From: CAYNJG01 sp964397295
GTDB lineage: Bacteria > Planctomycetota > Planctomycetia > Pirellulales > Pirellulaceae
DNA length: 64,000 nt
Reading direction: 5' to 3'
Assembly (NCBI GenBank): GCA_964397295.1
Contig: CAYNJG010000005.1
Coordinates: 1 to 64,000 of the forward strand
Shown: positions 22,156-31,703 of the stretch, piece after piece
Position numbering within the stretch: position 1 is the first letter of the stretch
Layout of the letters: each line of letters opens with the position of its first letter
The notes under the pieces: model-generated
Told to the model about the DNA's origin: nothing
Database searches by the model: none
What the model saw: the letters and a program-made list of their open reading frames with translations, nothing else
Translations under genes and position numbers: made by a program

Positions 22156-25152
22156 CTACTTTTCGTCTTTGGCGTTGTCCGGTTGGAAGAGCAGCATGAA
22201 GCCGCCTCCGCTACCACCGCCCAAGTCGTTGACGTTGTAGATGTAGTCCGCGTCGAGCGCTTTTTCGATGCGGGTTTTTGCATCTTCCAAGTGAGCGAGC
22301 GAGTAATCGTCAAGTTTGCTTGGCGTCTTCAATGCCTTTTTGATCTTGCTGTTGATCTTCTTCAAGCGATGAACGGCCAATGTTGGGATTGGCTTGTATG
22401 CCGCTGTGAATCCTGCACTTGGCAGTGTCAGGTCGATCAGGCGTTGCAAGTGCTCGCGTTGCAAGTTGCGACGTGTGCTCGAAAGCCATGGCTCGCGTAC
22501 CGAACTCTTTTTCGGGGCGTCCTCCAGTTCGCTCCAAATCGAATCACTGACCGTACCTAGAAGTTCAGGCAAAGTTAGCGCATCTTCATCGGTTGGCGTT
22601 CGTGCTTCGTTGTCATAAACCAAACGTAGTGTCATTGGGTTCATGAGCATGGTGAGCGTCGATGATTGAATGCCCATCACACGATCGTGAACCGGGAAGT
22701 CAACATCGTCCAAAAATCGACTGTCTAGCCACTGATCGGTCGATAGGTGTCGAATCAATTCAGGTGTCAGACCGAATGCTTCGTCTTCGAATGCGTTTTC
22801 AAGAATCCATTCTAGTGCTTCGCGTTGCTGGTCCACGTCGATGACCGACAATGGGTCACGGGCGTTCTTGTCGCCCTTCTTGTCACGGTTGACGAACGTG
22901 CCACCGATCCAGTTCGACATCATGCTTAGCGAGCGAGTTTGCAGCGACAGGCTCATTTCGTAGCCTCGTCGTGCTTTCGACCAGCTGTCGCCGTCTTTGA
23001 CGAACTTGTCAAGCAAGTTCTCGCGGTGGAACTTGGCCAGCTTCATCTGATCCTTTGCGTAGTCGAGTGGTTGTTTGGTGAAGTCGTAGCGACGTGCCCG
23101 CGGATCTGGGCCGTACGTGTCTTCGTCGGTTCCGTAAACCAGTTCGGGCTCGGCAACGCGAGCTAGGATCTTGTCGAGCTTCTTAGATGAAGTGTAACCG
23201 TATTCGATTGCCCATCGGTCGTAAGGGCCGATGTCAGTCATCGTGTGTTCGCCTTCGATTTCACCGTCCTTCATCCGCATGTTGATCGGCAAATAGTCCA
23301 TGACAGAACCTGAAATCGGTCCGTCGTTCGTTTCGCCAGCAGCGATCTCATCGATGGTGTAAATTGTCGAAGCTTTGAAGTTGTGACGAAGGCCAAGCGT
23401 GTGACCGACTTCGTGAGCGACAAGCTCCATCAACAATGGGCCAATGAATTCCTCTGGAATGCCATCAAGTTTTTGGCCATTTTTCTTGGCTGACTTTGCG
23501 TCACTCGCTTTTTCGTCATCCTTCTCGTCTTCTTTTTCATCGTCGTCGTCCTTCTCGTCGTCGTCGTCATCCTTGGCGTCTTGATCTTCGTCTTCGTCCT
23601 TCTCGTCGTCGTCATCCGTTTTTTTCGACTTGTCTGAGTCGGCTTCCTTGTCTTCTTCTTCTTCTTCGTCGTCGTCTAGCGCCGCGAGAATTTCAAGCGT
23701 CGATTGCATGACGTTCAGGTCGAAACCTTTTCCTTCGGCAGCCAAGCAAAGGCCATTCATCTGGCTTTGGCGATTCACGAGGCCATCGAATTCGTCGTCA
23801 CCCAACACATTCGTTTTCAAGTTGGACATCGCGTGTCCGCCACGTGGTTGCATCATGAGTTGCTGACGTTCGATCATCATGCGCTGTCGCTCGGAAGGGT
23901 GCGCGAGTAACAAACGAGGGTCCCAGTTGGGATGCTGGTTCAGCCAAGCCAGCGTTTCTGGGCCGAAGCCTTCCATCGCAACGCGTGGCAGAATCTCGTT
24001 GTATTGCATGTCGTAGTAGCGAATCCAACCGTCGGTCAGAATGATGTCTGCATCGAGGATCTGGCCCGTCATTGGGTTAACGCGGCTTGGTCCAATCGCA
24101 GTTCCGACGTTGTTGTTCAGCCAACGTACAAAGTTGTAGCGTACGTCTTCGGGATCTTTCTCCATGTGATTCGGGAAAATCGATGGGTCCGAATCCTGTT
24201 GGTAAACAACGATCGCATCGCGGATGCCAACCCCTTCGAATGCTTTGTTCCAGAGCAAGATGCCTTTTTTGACCCAGTGGCGATATCGCTTGGGCGTCGT
24301 GTGTTCGATGTAGAATACGATCGGTTGCTTTGGCGGGCTGAGCTTCAGCTTTGGATCGGCTTTCTCAAGGTGCCAGCGATTGATGTAGCGGACTGTGGTG
24401 TCGTCTCGCTTGTACTTGCCGAGGTCGGTGAACGAAGTCGTGAAGTATCCAATTCGTTCGTCGGCCTTGCGTGGTTTGTAGCTGGGGGCGTTCGTGATTT
24501 TGCTGATTGAGTAGTGCAGTGTTTTCAACTGGCCACCCGACATAGCAACTTCAAAGCTAAGTTCAACGTTCCCAGGAAAACTCTTCGCGGTTTTGATTTT
24601 CGAAAGTCGAGGATTCGCACCACGTGCACTACTGGGGAAGAAGCGGCTAGCTTGGCCCACAAGCAACGCGTCCATATCGATCACTGGTGTTTTCGATGGC
24701 GAAAGGCAAACGATGGGGACGTCCAGCATGATGCGGTCAGTGAAGAGTCGCTTAACGGAGTCCTTCGATTCTTTCTCGCCCGATGATCGAACGGAAATGT
24801 TTGGCTCGACTAATGCGAGTCGCTTGTCGTAGCGACGCCATGTAACGTATCGCTCACCGCTTTGCAGACCGGCATACTGCTCGCCCGAGTTCACGGTGAG
24901 GGCGATGAAGTACTTGTCAGACGAATACGTACGTGGCAGCTCGGCCAACATCTGTCCGTCTTTGTCGCGTTTCCAAATCGTGAAAAGGCCTGCCTTGCCA
25001 TCCATATTGCTGGTGACTTTGGTGTAGCCCTTGGTAACGGTGGCGAAATCCGGAAAGTCGGACTTCGGTTTCGCGGTTTGAGCGAAGCTTGTCGCTGCTA
25101 AACCGAGGAAGATTGGAAGGATCAAAAGAACGGAGCGAACCAAAAAACGCAT
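22156..25152 (-). CDS. Zinc-dependent metalloprotease (DUF5117/DUF4953 type) with acidic insert
   Basis: A 998-residue exported protease. Signal peptide to about residue 25, then the DUF5118/DUF5117-like N-terminal region and a metzincin-like catalytic domain: zinc motif HEVGHTLGLRH (H580, E581, H584, H590) and the Met-turn SVMDY near 618. Between residues about 493 and 549, just before the zinc helix, is an Asp/Glu/Lys tract that is almost uncharged-residue free. Such a tract may bind calcium or be a flexible solvent-exposed loop; it is not part of the family core. The C-terminal third is helical. Start ATG at 25152. A TATAAT-like box on the minus strand at 25259-25264 may drive it. Periplasmic or surface peptidase; substrate unknown. 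Confidence 0.88.
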   Translation of the reverse strand: MRFLVRSVLLILPIFLGLAATSFAQTAKPKSDFPDFATVTKGYTKVTSNMDGKAGLFTIWKRDKDGQMLAELPRTYSSDKYFIALTVNSGEQYAGLQSGERYVTWRRYDKRLALVEPNISVRSSGEKESKDSVKRLFTDRIMLDVPIVCLSPSKTPVIDMDALLVGQASRFFPSSARGANPRLSKIKTAKSFPGNVELSFEVAMSGGQLKTLHYSISKITNAPSYKPRKADERIGYFTTSFTDLGKYKRDDTTVRYINRWHLEKADPKLKLSPPKQPIVFYIEHTTPKRYRHWVKKGILLWNKAFEGVGIRDAIVVYQQDSDPSIFPNHMEKDPEDVRYNFVRWLNNNVGTAIGPSRVNPMTGQILDADIILTDGWIRYYDMQYNEILPRVAMEGFGPETLAWLNQHPNWDPRLLLAHPSERQRMMIERQQLMMQPRGGHAMSNLKTNVLGDDEFDGLVNRQSQMNGLCLAAEGKGFDLNVMQSTLEILAALDDDEEEEEDKEADSDKSKKTDDDDEKDEDEDQDAKDDDDDEKDDDDEKEDEKDDEKASDAKSAKKNGQKLDGIPEEFIGPLLMELVAHEVGHTLGLRHNFKASTIYTIDEIAAGETNDGPISGSVMDYLPINMRMKDGEIEGEHTMTDIGPYDRWAIEYGYTSSKKLDKILARVAEPELVYGTDEDTYGPDPRARRYDFTKQPLDYAKDQMKLAKFHRENLLDKFVKDGDSWSKARRGYEMSLSLQTRSLSMMSNWIGGTFVNRDKKGDKNARDPLSVIDVDQQREALEWILENAFEDEAFGLTPELIRHLSTDQWLDSRFLDDVDFPVHDRVMGIQSSTLTMLMNPMTLRLVYDNEARTPTDEDALTLPELLGTVSDSIWSELEDAPKKSSVREPWLSSTRRNLQREHLQRLIDLTLPSAGFTAAYKPIPTLAVHRLKKINSKIKKALKTPSKLDDYSLAHLEDAKTRIEKALDADYIYNVNDLGGGSGGGFMLLFQPDNAKDEK

Positions 25153-25258
25153 TGGGTGTAACCTCTTCCAGGGCCGGCTGGCGATAATCCGTGGGTCAAA
25201 TCTGGTGGGTCGGTCGGCTGCACGACGATCTTGCGTGAGTCATAGGACCGATGTGACT

Positions 25259-25264
25259 ATTATA
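25259..25264 (-). promoter_or_regulatory. Candidate -10 box for the metalloprotease gene
   Basis: The minus strand reads TATAAT, a perfect match to the sigma-70 -10 consensus, about 107 bases upstream of the start at 25152. No good -35 box is seen at the right distance, so this is tentative. Confidence 0.3.
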
Positions 25265-25432
25265 CCCTTCTGGAGCGGGAGAAAAGGGTCAGATTCCTGA
25301 AAACGGGCCGTCTAAGGCTGTACAATCGTCGCATTGTGACGTATGCGACAGCGGTTGACACCGATTCGTCGAGTGCCGTTCGCTATTTGGGAGATCTTGA
25401 TTGGGCAAGAGAGTTAGTCTCAGTTAATCAAA

Positions 25433-25726
25433 ATGAGTCGCGTTTCTACTTCCACAACCTGCAATCTTTGTCACCGTGAGCCAAAACGGGGGACGACCGA
25501 ACATCATCTGATCCCACGATGTTGCCATTCGAATAAATGGTTCAAAAAACGATTTACACGCGAGCAAATGCAGGTGACGATCTCGGTCTGTCGCCAATGT
25601 CATAGTGCGATTCACAAATTCGTACCGAAGAATAAAGATCTCGGCCGACACTACAACACGGTCGAAAAGCTGCTGGCGCACGAGAGTATCGGGACCTTCG
25701 TTGAATGGGTGCGTAAGCAACGTTGA
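25433..25726 (+). CDS. Small HNH-like zinc protein
   Basis: A 97-residue protein with Cys10/Cys13 (CNLC), the EHHLIPR core (H24, H25) and CRQCHSAIH (C53, C56, H57, H61). This is the arrangement of compact HNH-type nuclease folds, where the Cys pairs hold a structural zinc and the His residues form the beta-beta-alpha metal site. Homologues of this size are widespread as stand-alone proteins of unknown job; nuclease activity is likely from the fold but unproven. No intron, intein or mobile-element feature surrounds it. A TACAAT box at 25321-25326 may be its -10 element. Confidence 0.75.
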   Translation: MSRVSTSTTCNLCHREPKRGTTEHHLIPRCCHSNKWFKKRFTREQMQVTISVCRQCHSAIHKFVPKNKDLGRHYNTVEKLLAHESIGTFVEWVRKQR

Positions 25727-25883
25727 TTGATTGACATCATAGACAGAGTCTCGCGAGGCAAAACTGCTGGTGCCCTTGCCCAAAGCATCACTTCTCGTTT
25801 TCCGGTAAGATGTAAGATTCGCTCGTGGCGTAGAATTCGAACGTCGTGTGGCTTGAATATCTTAACTGTCCCACCGTTTCAGC

Positions 25884-28121
25884 ATGTTGAAGTACGCCAC
25901 TATCGTTTTCGTTTTACTGCTTGCGCTGGGAGCATGCGCGGTATTTGCCGATTGGTGGATAGCTGTTCCCGAGGGAAAGACCGCAAACTTCGTTGGTCGA
26001 GACACTTGTGCGGAGTGCCACGAGGCAGAACACGAGAAGTGGAAGAATTCGCACCATGACTTAGCGATGGACTTGGCGACGGACGAGTCGGTCGTTGGTG
26101 ATTTCGAAAACACGACGCTTGAACATTACGGCGTGACGTCGACCATGTTCCGTAAAGATGGAAAGTACTTCATCAACACGGAGGGTCCCGATGGTGAGAT
26201 GGCGGACTTTGAAGTGAAGTACGTCTTCGGCGTTGAGCCGCTGCAACAGTATATGGTCGAGTTTGATCGGGCTCCCAATCAGCCGGAGAACGAAGTGGCG
26301 AAAGTCCAGGTGCTGCGTGTTTCTTGGGATACGGAGAAGAAAGAGTGGTTCTATCTTTCGCCGCCGGACGTGGATGAAAAACTCGCAGCTGACGACCAGA
26401 TGCATTGGACTGGCGTCGCGCAGAACTGGAACCATATGTGCGCGAGCTGCCATTCGACCGGCTATCAGAAGAGCTTTGACGTGGCAACGAAGACCTATCA
26501 TTCCACGTTTAGCGAAATTGATGTCAGTTGCGAGACTTGCCACGGTCCCGGCAGCACTCATGTCGAACTGGCTGAAGCGAAATCACTTTTTTGGGATCGC
26601 AACGTTGGCTACGGCCTGAAACAGCTCAAAGGCGAAGACTCGCAGCCTCAAATCGAAACGTGTGCGCCCTGTCACTCGAGGCGAAGGACCGTGTATCCGG
26701 ACGATCCACCAGGGCAAGATTTCTACGATTGTTTCGTGAACGAGTTGCTTACGCCCGAAACGTATTACTGCGACGGGCAAATTCTGGACGAGGTTTATGT
26801 CTACGGTTCGTTCATCCAAAGCAAGATGTATCACAAGGGCGTACGATGCACCGATTGCCACGACCCGCATACGAACAAGTTGAAGTTCGAAGGCAACGCG
26901 TTATGCATTTCGTGCCACGAGGCGCATCCTGAAGGCAAATACAACACGCCTAGTCATCATCATCACGAGGTCGGTAGTGAGGGTGCTCAGTGCGTGAATT
27001 GTCACATGCCATCAACGCCCTACATGAATGTAGATTTCCGGCGCGATCACAGTTTGCGAATTCCACGTCCCGATCTGTCCGTGGATTTAGGCACGCCGAA
27101 CGCTTGCACGAGTTGTCATCTAGAAATCAAAAACGTCGATGAAGAAAAACACGCTGCGTTGCCGCACTATGCCGCGTGGATGAAGGAAGCCAAGGCGGGC
27201 GATGAGCAAGTGCTGGCGGAACTCGCACGCGTAGACAAATGGTCGGCAGACTTGTGCAACGAATGGTACCCAGGCAAGTACGGCAAGAAGGATCACTTCG
27301 CATATACGCTCGCCCGTGCCTGGAATCGGGACGCCTCGTGTGCCGACGACCTTTACGATTTAGCGAGGCTACGAAAGTACCCATCCATCATTCGGGCCAG
27401 TGCGCTGATGCAGTTAGCTCAGCTTGCTCCGCAGAAAGCGATCGGACTGAGCGAAAGATTGATTGAAGAAGACGATCCGCAAATACGCACCACGGCAACA
27501 ATGGTTATGGAGGGAGCTCCGCTGCGGACTCGTTTGGCGAAGGTCGGTCCACTACTCGAAGACGACTTGCGATCGGTTCGAACGGAAGCTGCACGCGTGC
27601 TGGCCGACATTGGGCAAGGTGGACTTAGCGAATCCGATCGAGCAAAACGAGATGCTGCGCTGGAAGAATATCGCCGCGGCGTGGCCGATAACTCTGATCT
27701 TGCAATGTCGCATCTGGGGCTCGCGATTCTTTCCGAGCGTCAGAAGGATCTCGAACAAGCAGCCGCTCACTACCGCACGGCGATCGAAGTACAGCCAGAT
27801 GTGACGGGCCCGAGATCCAACCTTGCCGAACTTTACTCTCGGTTGGCCGAAGCCAATCCTTCAAGTCCTCGCGCTAGTGATGCGTTAGCCGAAATAAAAC
27901 GATTGCGAGCGGAAGAGCTCAAGTTGTTCGAGCGTGATGTCAAGCTGTTACCGGATTCAGCGGTCACGCACTATCGATATGGCATCTCGCTTTACTTTTC
28001 CGGTGACCTTGATGGCGCAAAGGCGTCGTTAATTCGCGCTGTCGAGCTGGATCCTGGTCAACCTGCGTATCAGGAGATGCTCTCTGAGTTGATGAAATTG
28101 TTGCAAAGCCAGGGGCGATAG
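25884..28121 (+). CDS. Eight-heme c-type cytochrome with C-terminal TPRs
   Basis: A 745-residue exported protein with an N-terminal hydrophobic signal/anchor. Eight CxxCH heme-attachment motifs lie in the first 415 residues: CAECH (from C42), CASCH (C186), CETCH, CAPCH, CTDCH, CISCH, CVNCH and CTSCH (C408). The spacing resembles the cytochrome c554/DmsE-type multiheme group used for periplasmic electron transfer. Residues about 440-560 look HEAT-like and about 585-740 are TPRs, a module for protein contacts. The TPR tail on a multiheme cytochrome is common in planctomycetes and related groups; the electron donor and acceptor are unknown. It needs the cytochrome c maturation system, not present here. 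Start ATG at 25884. Confidence 0.92.
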   Translation: MLKYATIVFVLLLALGACAVFADWWIAVPEGKTANFVGRDTCAECHEAEHEKWKNSHHDLAMDLATDESVVGDFENTTLEHYGVTSTMFRKDGKYFINTEGPDGEMADFEVKYVFGVEPLQQYMVEFDRAPNQPENEVAKVQVLRVSWDTEKKEWFYLSPPDVDEKLAADDQMHWTGVAQNWNHMCASCHSTGYQKSFDVATKTYHSTFSEIDVSCETCHGPGSTHVELAEAKSLFWDRNVGYGLKQLKGEDSQPQIETCAPCHSRRRTVYPDDPPGQDFYDCFVNELLTPETYYCDGQILDEVYVYGSFIQSKMYHKGVRCTDCHDPHTNKLKFEGNALCISCHEAHPEGKYNTPSHHHHEVGSEGAQCVNCHMPSTPYMNVDFRRDHSLRIPRPDLSVDLGTPNACTSCHLEIKNVDEEKHAALPHYAAWMKEAKAGDEQVLAELARVDKWSADLCNEWYPGKYGKKDHFAYTLARAWNRDASCADDLYDLARLRKYPSIIRASALMQLAQLAPQKAIGLSERLIEEDDPQIRTTATMVMEGAPLRTRLAKVGPLLEDDLRSVRTEAARVLADIGQGGLSESDRAKRDAALEEYRRGVADNSDLAMSHLGLAILSERQKDLEQAAAHYRTAIEVQPDVTGPRSNLAELYSRLAEANPSSPRASDALAEIKRLRAEELKLFERDVKLLPDSAVTHYRYGISLYFSGDLDGAKASLIRAVELDPGQPAYQEMLSELMKLLQSQGR

Positions 28122-28227
28122 CGGTGTATCAACCGTTCTTAGCCGCAACCGGGATTTACGGCCCCTGCAAGGCTAGAATACAGTAGCGGATCGCCGTCCT
28201 TGCAATGAGAAGAAGCACTCGCTGAAT

Positions 28228-30078
28228 ATGTCTACTGTTTCGTCGTCAAAGAACGCTAATAAGAAACCGATTCCGGTCAAAAATATTCGGAACTTTTGCA
28301 TCGTCGCTCACATCGATCATGGCAAAAGTACGCTGGCGGATCGGCTGCTGGAAGAAACCGGTACCGTGCAACGTCGCGAGCTGAAGGATCAGATGCTGGA
28401 CGATATGGAGCTGGAGCGAGAGCGTGGTATCACGATCAAAGCTCGTTCGGTTGCCATGCGATACAAGACGGGTGGGCAAGAGTACGAACTGAATTTGATC
28501 GACACGCCCGGTCACGTCGACTTCCACTACGAAGTTTCCCGCTCGCTCACATGTTGCGAAGCGGCGTTGTTGCTGGCGGATGCTTTCCAAGGTGTTGAAG
28601 CTCAAACCGTCGCCAATGGCTATGCCGCGATGGAGCACGATCTGCAAATCATTCCAGTGGTGAATAAGTGTGATCTAAAAAACGCACGGCTGGACGAAGT
28701 GATCGAAGAGATGGAGCAGTCGCTGGCGATCGCAGGCGAAGATGTGATGCCTGTCAGCGCGAAGACGGGATTGGGCTGCAAGGATTTGCTCGACGCGATT
28801 GTTGAACGCTGTCCTCCGCCGGACGGTGATCCAGATCAACCGTTGCAAGCGATGATCTTCGATTCTCATTACGACAAGTTTCGTGGCACGATCATGTACG
28901 TGCGTCTAATGAATGGAACGGTCCGTAAAGGAGACAAGATCCAACTGGTGCGTGGTGACACGAAACATGAAGTGCTCGAGCTTGGGCAGTTCACGCCGAC
29001 GCGAACAGCTTGCGAGTCATTAAAGGCGGGGCAAGTTGGCTATTTGATTTGCGGAATCAAGTCCATTGAGCTCGTGCATATCGGCGACACCGTAACGATC
29101 ACGGGCGATGGCGCCGCAGAGCCACTAGATGGTTACGAAGAGCCAAAACGCATGGTGTATTGCGGGCTGTTTCCAAGTGACGGGCAAGACTTTGAAGAGC
29201 TGCGCGATGCGCTTAGCAAACTAAAGATTAACGACCCGAGTTTCGAGTTTGAGCCAGAGTCTAGCGAGGCGTTAGGCTTTGGTTTTCGCTGTGGCTTCCT
29301 TGGGCTGCTTCACATGGAAGTCGTGCAGCAACGACTCGAGCAAGAATCCGATGTCGATCTCGTCCAGACGGCGCCAAACGTCACGTACGAACTCGAACTA
29401 CGCGGTGGCGAGACGATGATGATTCGCAAGCCGCAAGATGTGCCAGACTTAGGAAGCATCGAAGAATTTCGGCAGCCGATTGTGCGCGTGAGCTTGGTGC
29501 AACCGAACGATTACATCGGCGCGGTGATGAAGCTCTGCCAAGAGCGACGCGGCGTGCAGGTTCGGCAGGAAGTTCTTTCGCCAACTCGCATGATGCTGAC
29601 GTACGACTTGCCACTCGCCGAAGTGATTTATGATTTGCACGACAAATTGAAAAGTGCAACGCGCGGTTACGGCACGATGGACTATGAGTTGCTTGGCTAT
29701 CAACCGGCGGATCTCGTTCGTATGGATATCTTGGTCAACAACAAGAAAGTTGATGCGTTGGCTGTGATTTGCGATCGGCGCGACGCTGATCGCCGCGGAC
29801 GCGCCGTGGTGAAGAAGCTGAAAGAGGAAATCGATCGGCACATGTTCGAGGTTCCGATTCAAGCCGCTGTCGGGACTCGAATCCTGGCTCGCGAAACGAA
29901 AGCTGCGATGCGAAAGAACGTCACGGCGAAGTGCTACGGCGGTGATATCTCTCGTAAGAAAAAACTGTGGGCGAAGCAGAAGGAAGGCAAGAAACGCATG
30001 AAGTCGATAGGTAATGTCGACATTCCACAGAAAGCGTTTATGGCAATTTTGGAAACCGGCGAAGAGAAGAAAAAGTAG
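28228..30078 (+). CDS. lepA: Elongation factor 4 (LepA)
   Basis: A 616-residue translational GTPase. P-loop AHIDHGKSTL, switch I region ERGITIKARSV, G3 DTPGHVDF and G4 NKCDL are present, followed by the domain II, III and V regions and the LepA-specific C-terminal domain (KKLKEEIDRHMFEVPIQAA, CYGGDISRKKKLWAKQKEGKKRMK). LepA acts on ribosomes and can back-translocate tRNAs, especially under stress. Length and motifs are normal. A TAGAAT box at 28174-28179 may be the -10 element. No operon partner is obvious on either side. Confidence 0.98.
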   Translation: MSTVSSSKNANKKPIPVKNIRNFCIVAHIDHGKSTLADRLLEETGTVQRRELKDQMLDDMELERERGITIKARSVAMRYKTGGQEYELNLIDTPGHVDFHYEVSRSLTCCEAALLLADAFQGVEAQTVANGYAAMEHDLQIIPVVNKCDLKNARLDEVIEEMEQSLAIAGEDVMPVSAKTGLGCKDLLDAIVERCPPPDGDPDQPLQAMIFDSHYDKFRGTIMYVRLMNGTVRKGDKIQLVRGDTKHEVLELGQFTPTRTACESLKAGQVGYLICGIKSIELVHIGDTVTITGDGAAEPLDGYEEPKRMVYCGLFPSDGQDFEELRDALSKLKINDPSFEFEPESSEALGFGFRCGFLGLLHMEVVQQRLEQESDVDLVQTAPNVTYELELRGGETMMIRKPQDVPDLGSIEEFRQPIVRVSLVQPNDYIGAVMKLCQERRGVQVRQEVLSPTRMMLTYDLPLAEVIYDLHDKLKSATRGYGTMDYELLGYQPADLVRMDILVNNKKVDALAVICDRRDADRRGRAVVKKLKEEIDRHMFEVPIQAAVGTRILARETKAAMRKNVTAKCYGGDISRKKKLWAKQKEGKKRMKSIGNVDIPQKAFMAILETGEEKKK

Positions 30079-30234
30079 TTGGGCCGATTGGCGTCCCACC
30101 AACGAATCCCAAACCGCACAATCGATCCACTGGGCATCCGAGGGCAGGGAAAGCGGTGTTTCAGGCGATTATCCTTATTTGCTGGCGTTAATTCCGCCGC
30201 AGAACCACGGTTTTTACGGATCCTAGACATAAGA

Positions 30235-30262
30235 CTGTCAGATCCCGACCGCTGCCTATAAT
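30235..30262 (+). promoter_or_regulatory. Sigma-70-like promoter of the FAD oxidoreductase gene
   Basis: TATAAT at 30257-30262 is a perfect -10 box. CTGTCA at 30235-30240 matches the -35 consensus at four of six bases, with a 16-base spacer. The start codon follows 35 bases after the -10 box. Confidence 0.5.
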
Positions 30263-30297
30263 GGCATATCGATGGAAACGGTGTTTTGAGGATTGAA

Positions 30298-31539
30298 ATG
30301 CAAAAGCAGTTAGATTGCGTTGTTATCGGAGCGGGGCCAGCTGGCACAACTGCTGCGGCCTTGGTCGCAGAGGCTGGCTATTCGACGTTACTTCTGGAGC
30401 GTGAGAAGTTTCCTCGATTCCACGTCGGTGAATCGATGATGCCCGAAACGTATTGGACGCTTGAGCGTTTAGGTGTCATCGAGCAAATGCGTGAGCGTTC
30501 GTTCGTAAAGAAGGTTGGTGTGCAATTCGTCTCGAGTTCCACCAAAGAGTCGGCGCCGTTTATGTTCGACCAGCATGACGATCACGAGAGTTCTCAAACA
30601 TGGCATGTTGAGCGAGCCGAGTTCGACAACATGCTCTTCAATAATGCGGCATCCAAAGGGGCTGACTGCCGTGATGGCTCTCGCGTGATGAACATCGATT
30701 TCGAGGACGGTGGTGCTGTCGTCACGTTTCGCGACGCTGACGGAAATGATACCCAAGTCAAATCAAAAGTCGTTATGGACGCGACCGGTCAGCAAGCAAT
30801 GCTCGCCAATCGGCTTGGCCTGATGGAAGTCAACGAGAAGCTGAAGAAGGCGTCGATCTGGACGTACTACCTGAACGCCGAACGCAACGAAGACGGACGC
30901 AACACGACCATCATTTTGCACACGGACGATAAGAAGTGTTGGTTCTGGTATATCCCGCTGGCCAACAACACTGTGAGCGTTGGCTTAGTCGGTGATCACG
31001 CACACATGCTCAAAGGCGACGCTTCCCCCGAAGAACAATTTGCTGCTCAACTCGCGAAGTGTCCTGGTGTCGAACGTCGTATTGCTTCGGGAAATCGCGT
31101 TGGCGGTTTTCATGTGGCAAAAGAGTTCTCGTACACTACGAAACAACACGCTGGTGATAATTGGGTGCTGATCGGCGATGCGTTTGGCTTCATTGATCCG
31201 GTATACTCAAGCGGCGTTTTCCTCGCACTGAAGTCAGGCGAGATGGCTGCTGACGCGGTAGTGGATGGGCTAAAGAAAAACGACCTGTCCGCGGCACAGC
31301 TGAATTCATGGACGCCTGAGTTCAAAGCCGGTATGGTTTGGATTCGTAAGCTCGTCCATGCCTTCTACACAGAAGAGTTCAGCTTTGGTCAATTCATGAA
31401 AGAGCACCCGCAGTACGCCAGCAATCTCACGGACTTGCTGATTGGTCGAGTATTCCAAGAAGGCGTTGGCAAGATCTTTGATGATATGGGCCCAGCGATC
31501 GAGGCGGCCAAGTCTAACGCGACTCCGATGTCGGCTTAG
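30298..31539 (+). CDS. FAD-dependent oxidoreductase (geranylgeranyl reductase/halogenase-like)
   Basis: A 413-residue flavoprotein. The N-terminus has the dinucleotide motif VVIGAGPAGTTAA, then LEREKFPRFHVGESMMPETYW, the GES element shared by flavin halogenases and related monooxygenases. The second FAD motif is WVLIGDAFGFIDPVYSSGVFLALKSG. Lysine motifs of true Trp halogenases (WxWxIP) are not evident, though WFWYIPL at about 222 comes close, so the substrate stays open; geranylgeranyl reductase-type saturation or a monooxygenase are the main options. A TTG at 30286 extends the frame, but the ATG at 30298 with GAGG upstream is better. It has its own TATAAT promoter and is followed by the DUF3500 gene. 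Confidence 0.85.
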   Translation: MQKQLDCVVIGAGPAGTTAAALVAEAGYSTLLLEREKFPRFHVGESMMPETYWTLERLGVIEQMRERSFVKKVGVQFVSSSTKESAPFMFDQHDDHESSQTWHVERAEFDNMLFNNAASKGADCRDGSRVMNIDFEDGGAVVTFRDADGNDTQVKSKVVMDATGQQAMLANRLGLMEVNEKLKKASIWTYYLNAERNEDGRNTTIILHTDDKKCWFWYIPLANNTVSVGLVGDHAHMLKGDASPEEQFAAQLAKCPGVERRIASGNRVGGFHVAKEFSYTTKQHAGDNWVLIGDAFGFIDPVYSSGVFLALKSGEMAADAVVDGLKKNDLSAAQLNSWTPEFKAGMVWIRKLVHAFYTEEFSFGQFMKEHPQYASNLTDLLIGRVFQEGVGKIFDDMGPAIEAAKSNATPMSA

Positions 31540-31548
31540 TTTGCGAAG

Positions 31549-31598
31549 TGGACAACCTACCGAAGCGGATCGGTATCGGATTGCACGGAGATTGTCCA
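31549..31598 (+). repeat. Nested inverted repeat after the FAD oxidoreductase gene
   Basis: TGGACAA at 31549-31555 pairs with TTGTCCA at 31592-31598, and inside it TACCG at 31558-31562 pairs with CGGTA at 31571-31575. It starts ten bases after the stop. No T-run follows, so it may be a weak terminator or stabilising structure. Confidence 0.35.
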
Positions 31599-31703
31599 GC
31601 CAATTCGCCGGTGTTAGCTCCTATCGCTGATTCGGTTTGATTCTTCGCGAATTGTTTGCTCCAATATCCGACAGTCGTTCTCACTTCTCGCAAGGAGCCA
31701 AGT

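Noticed and set aside
23496..23711. Possible short tandem repeat or CRISPR-like pattern
   Set aside because: The repetition is of Asp, Glu and Lys codons (GTC/TTC words on the plus strand) with no fixed unit or spacers; it codes for the acidic tract.
25433..25726. HNH gene as part of a mobile intron or insertion sequence
   Set aside because: No terminal repeats, target duplication, intron features or transposase near it.
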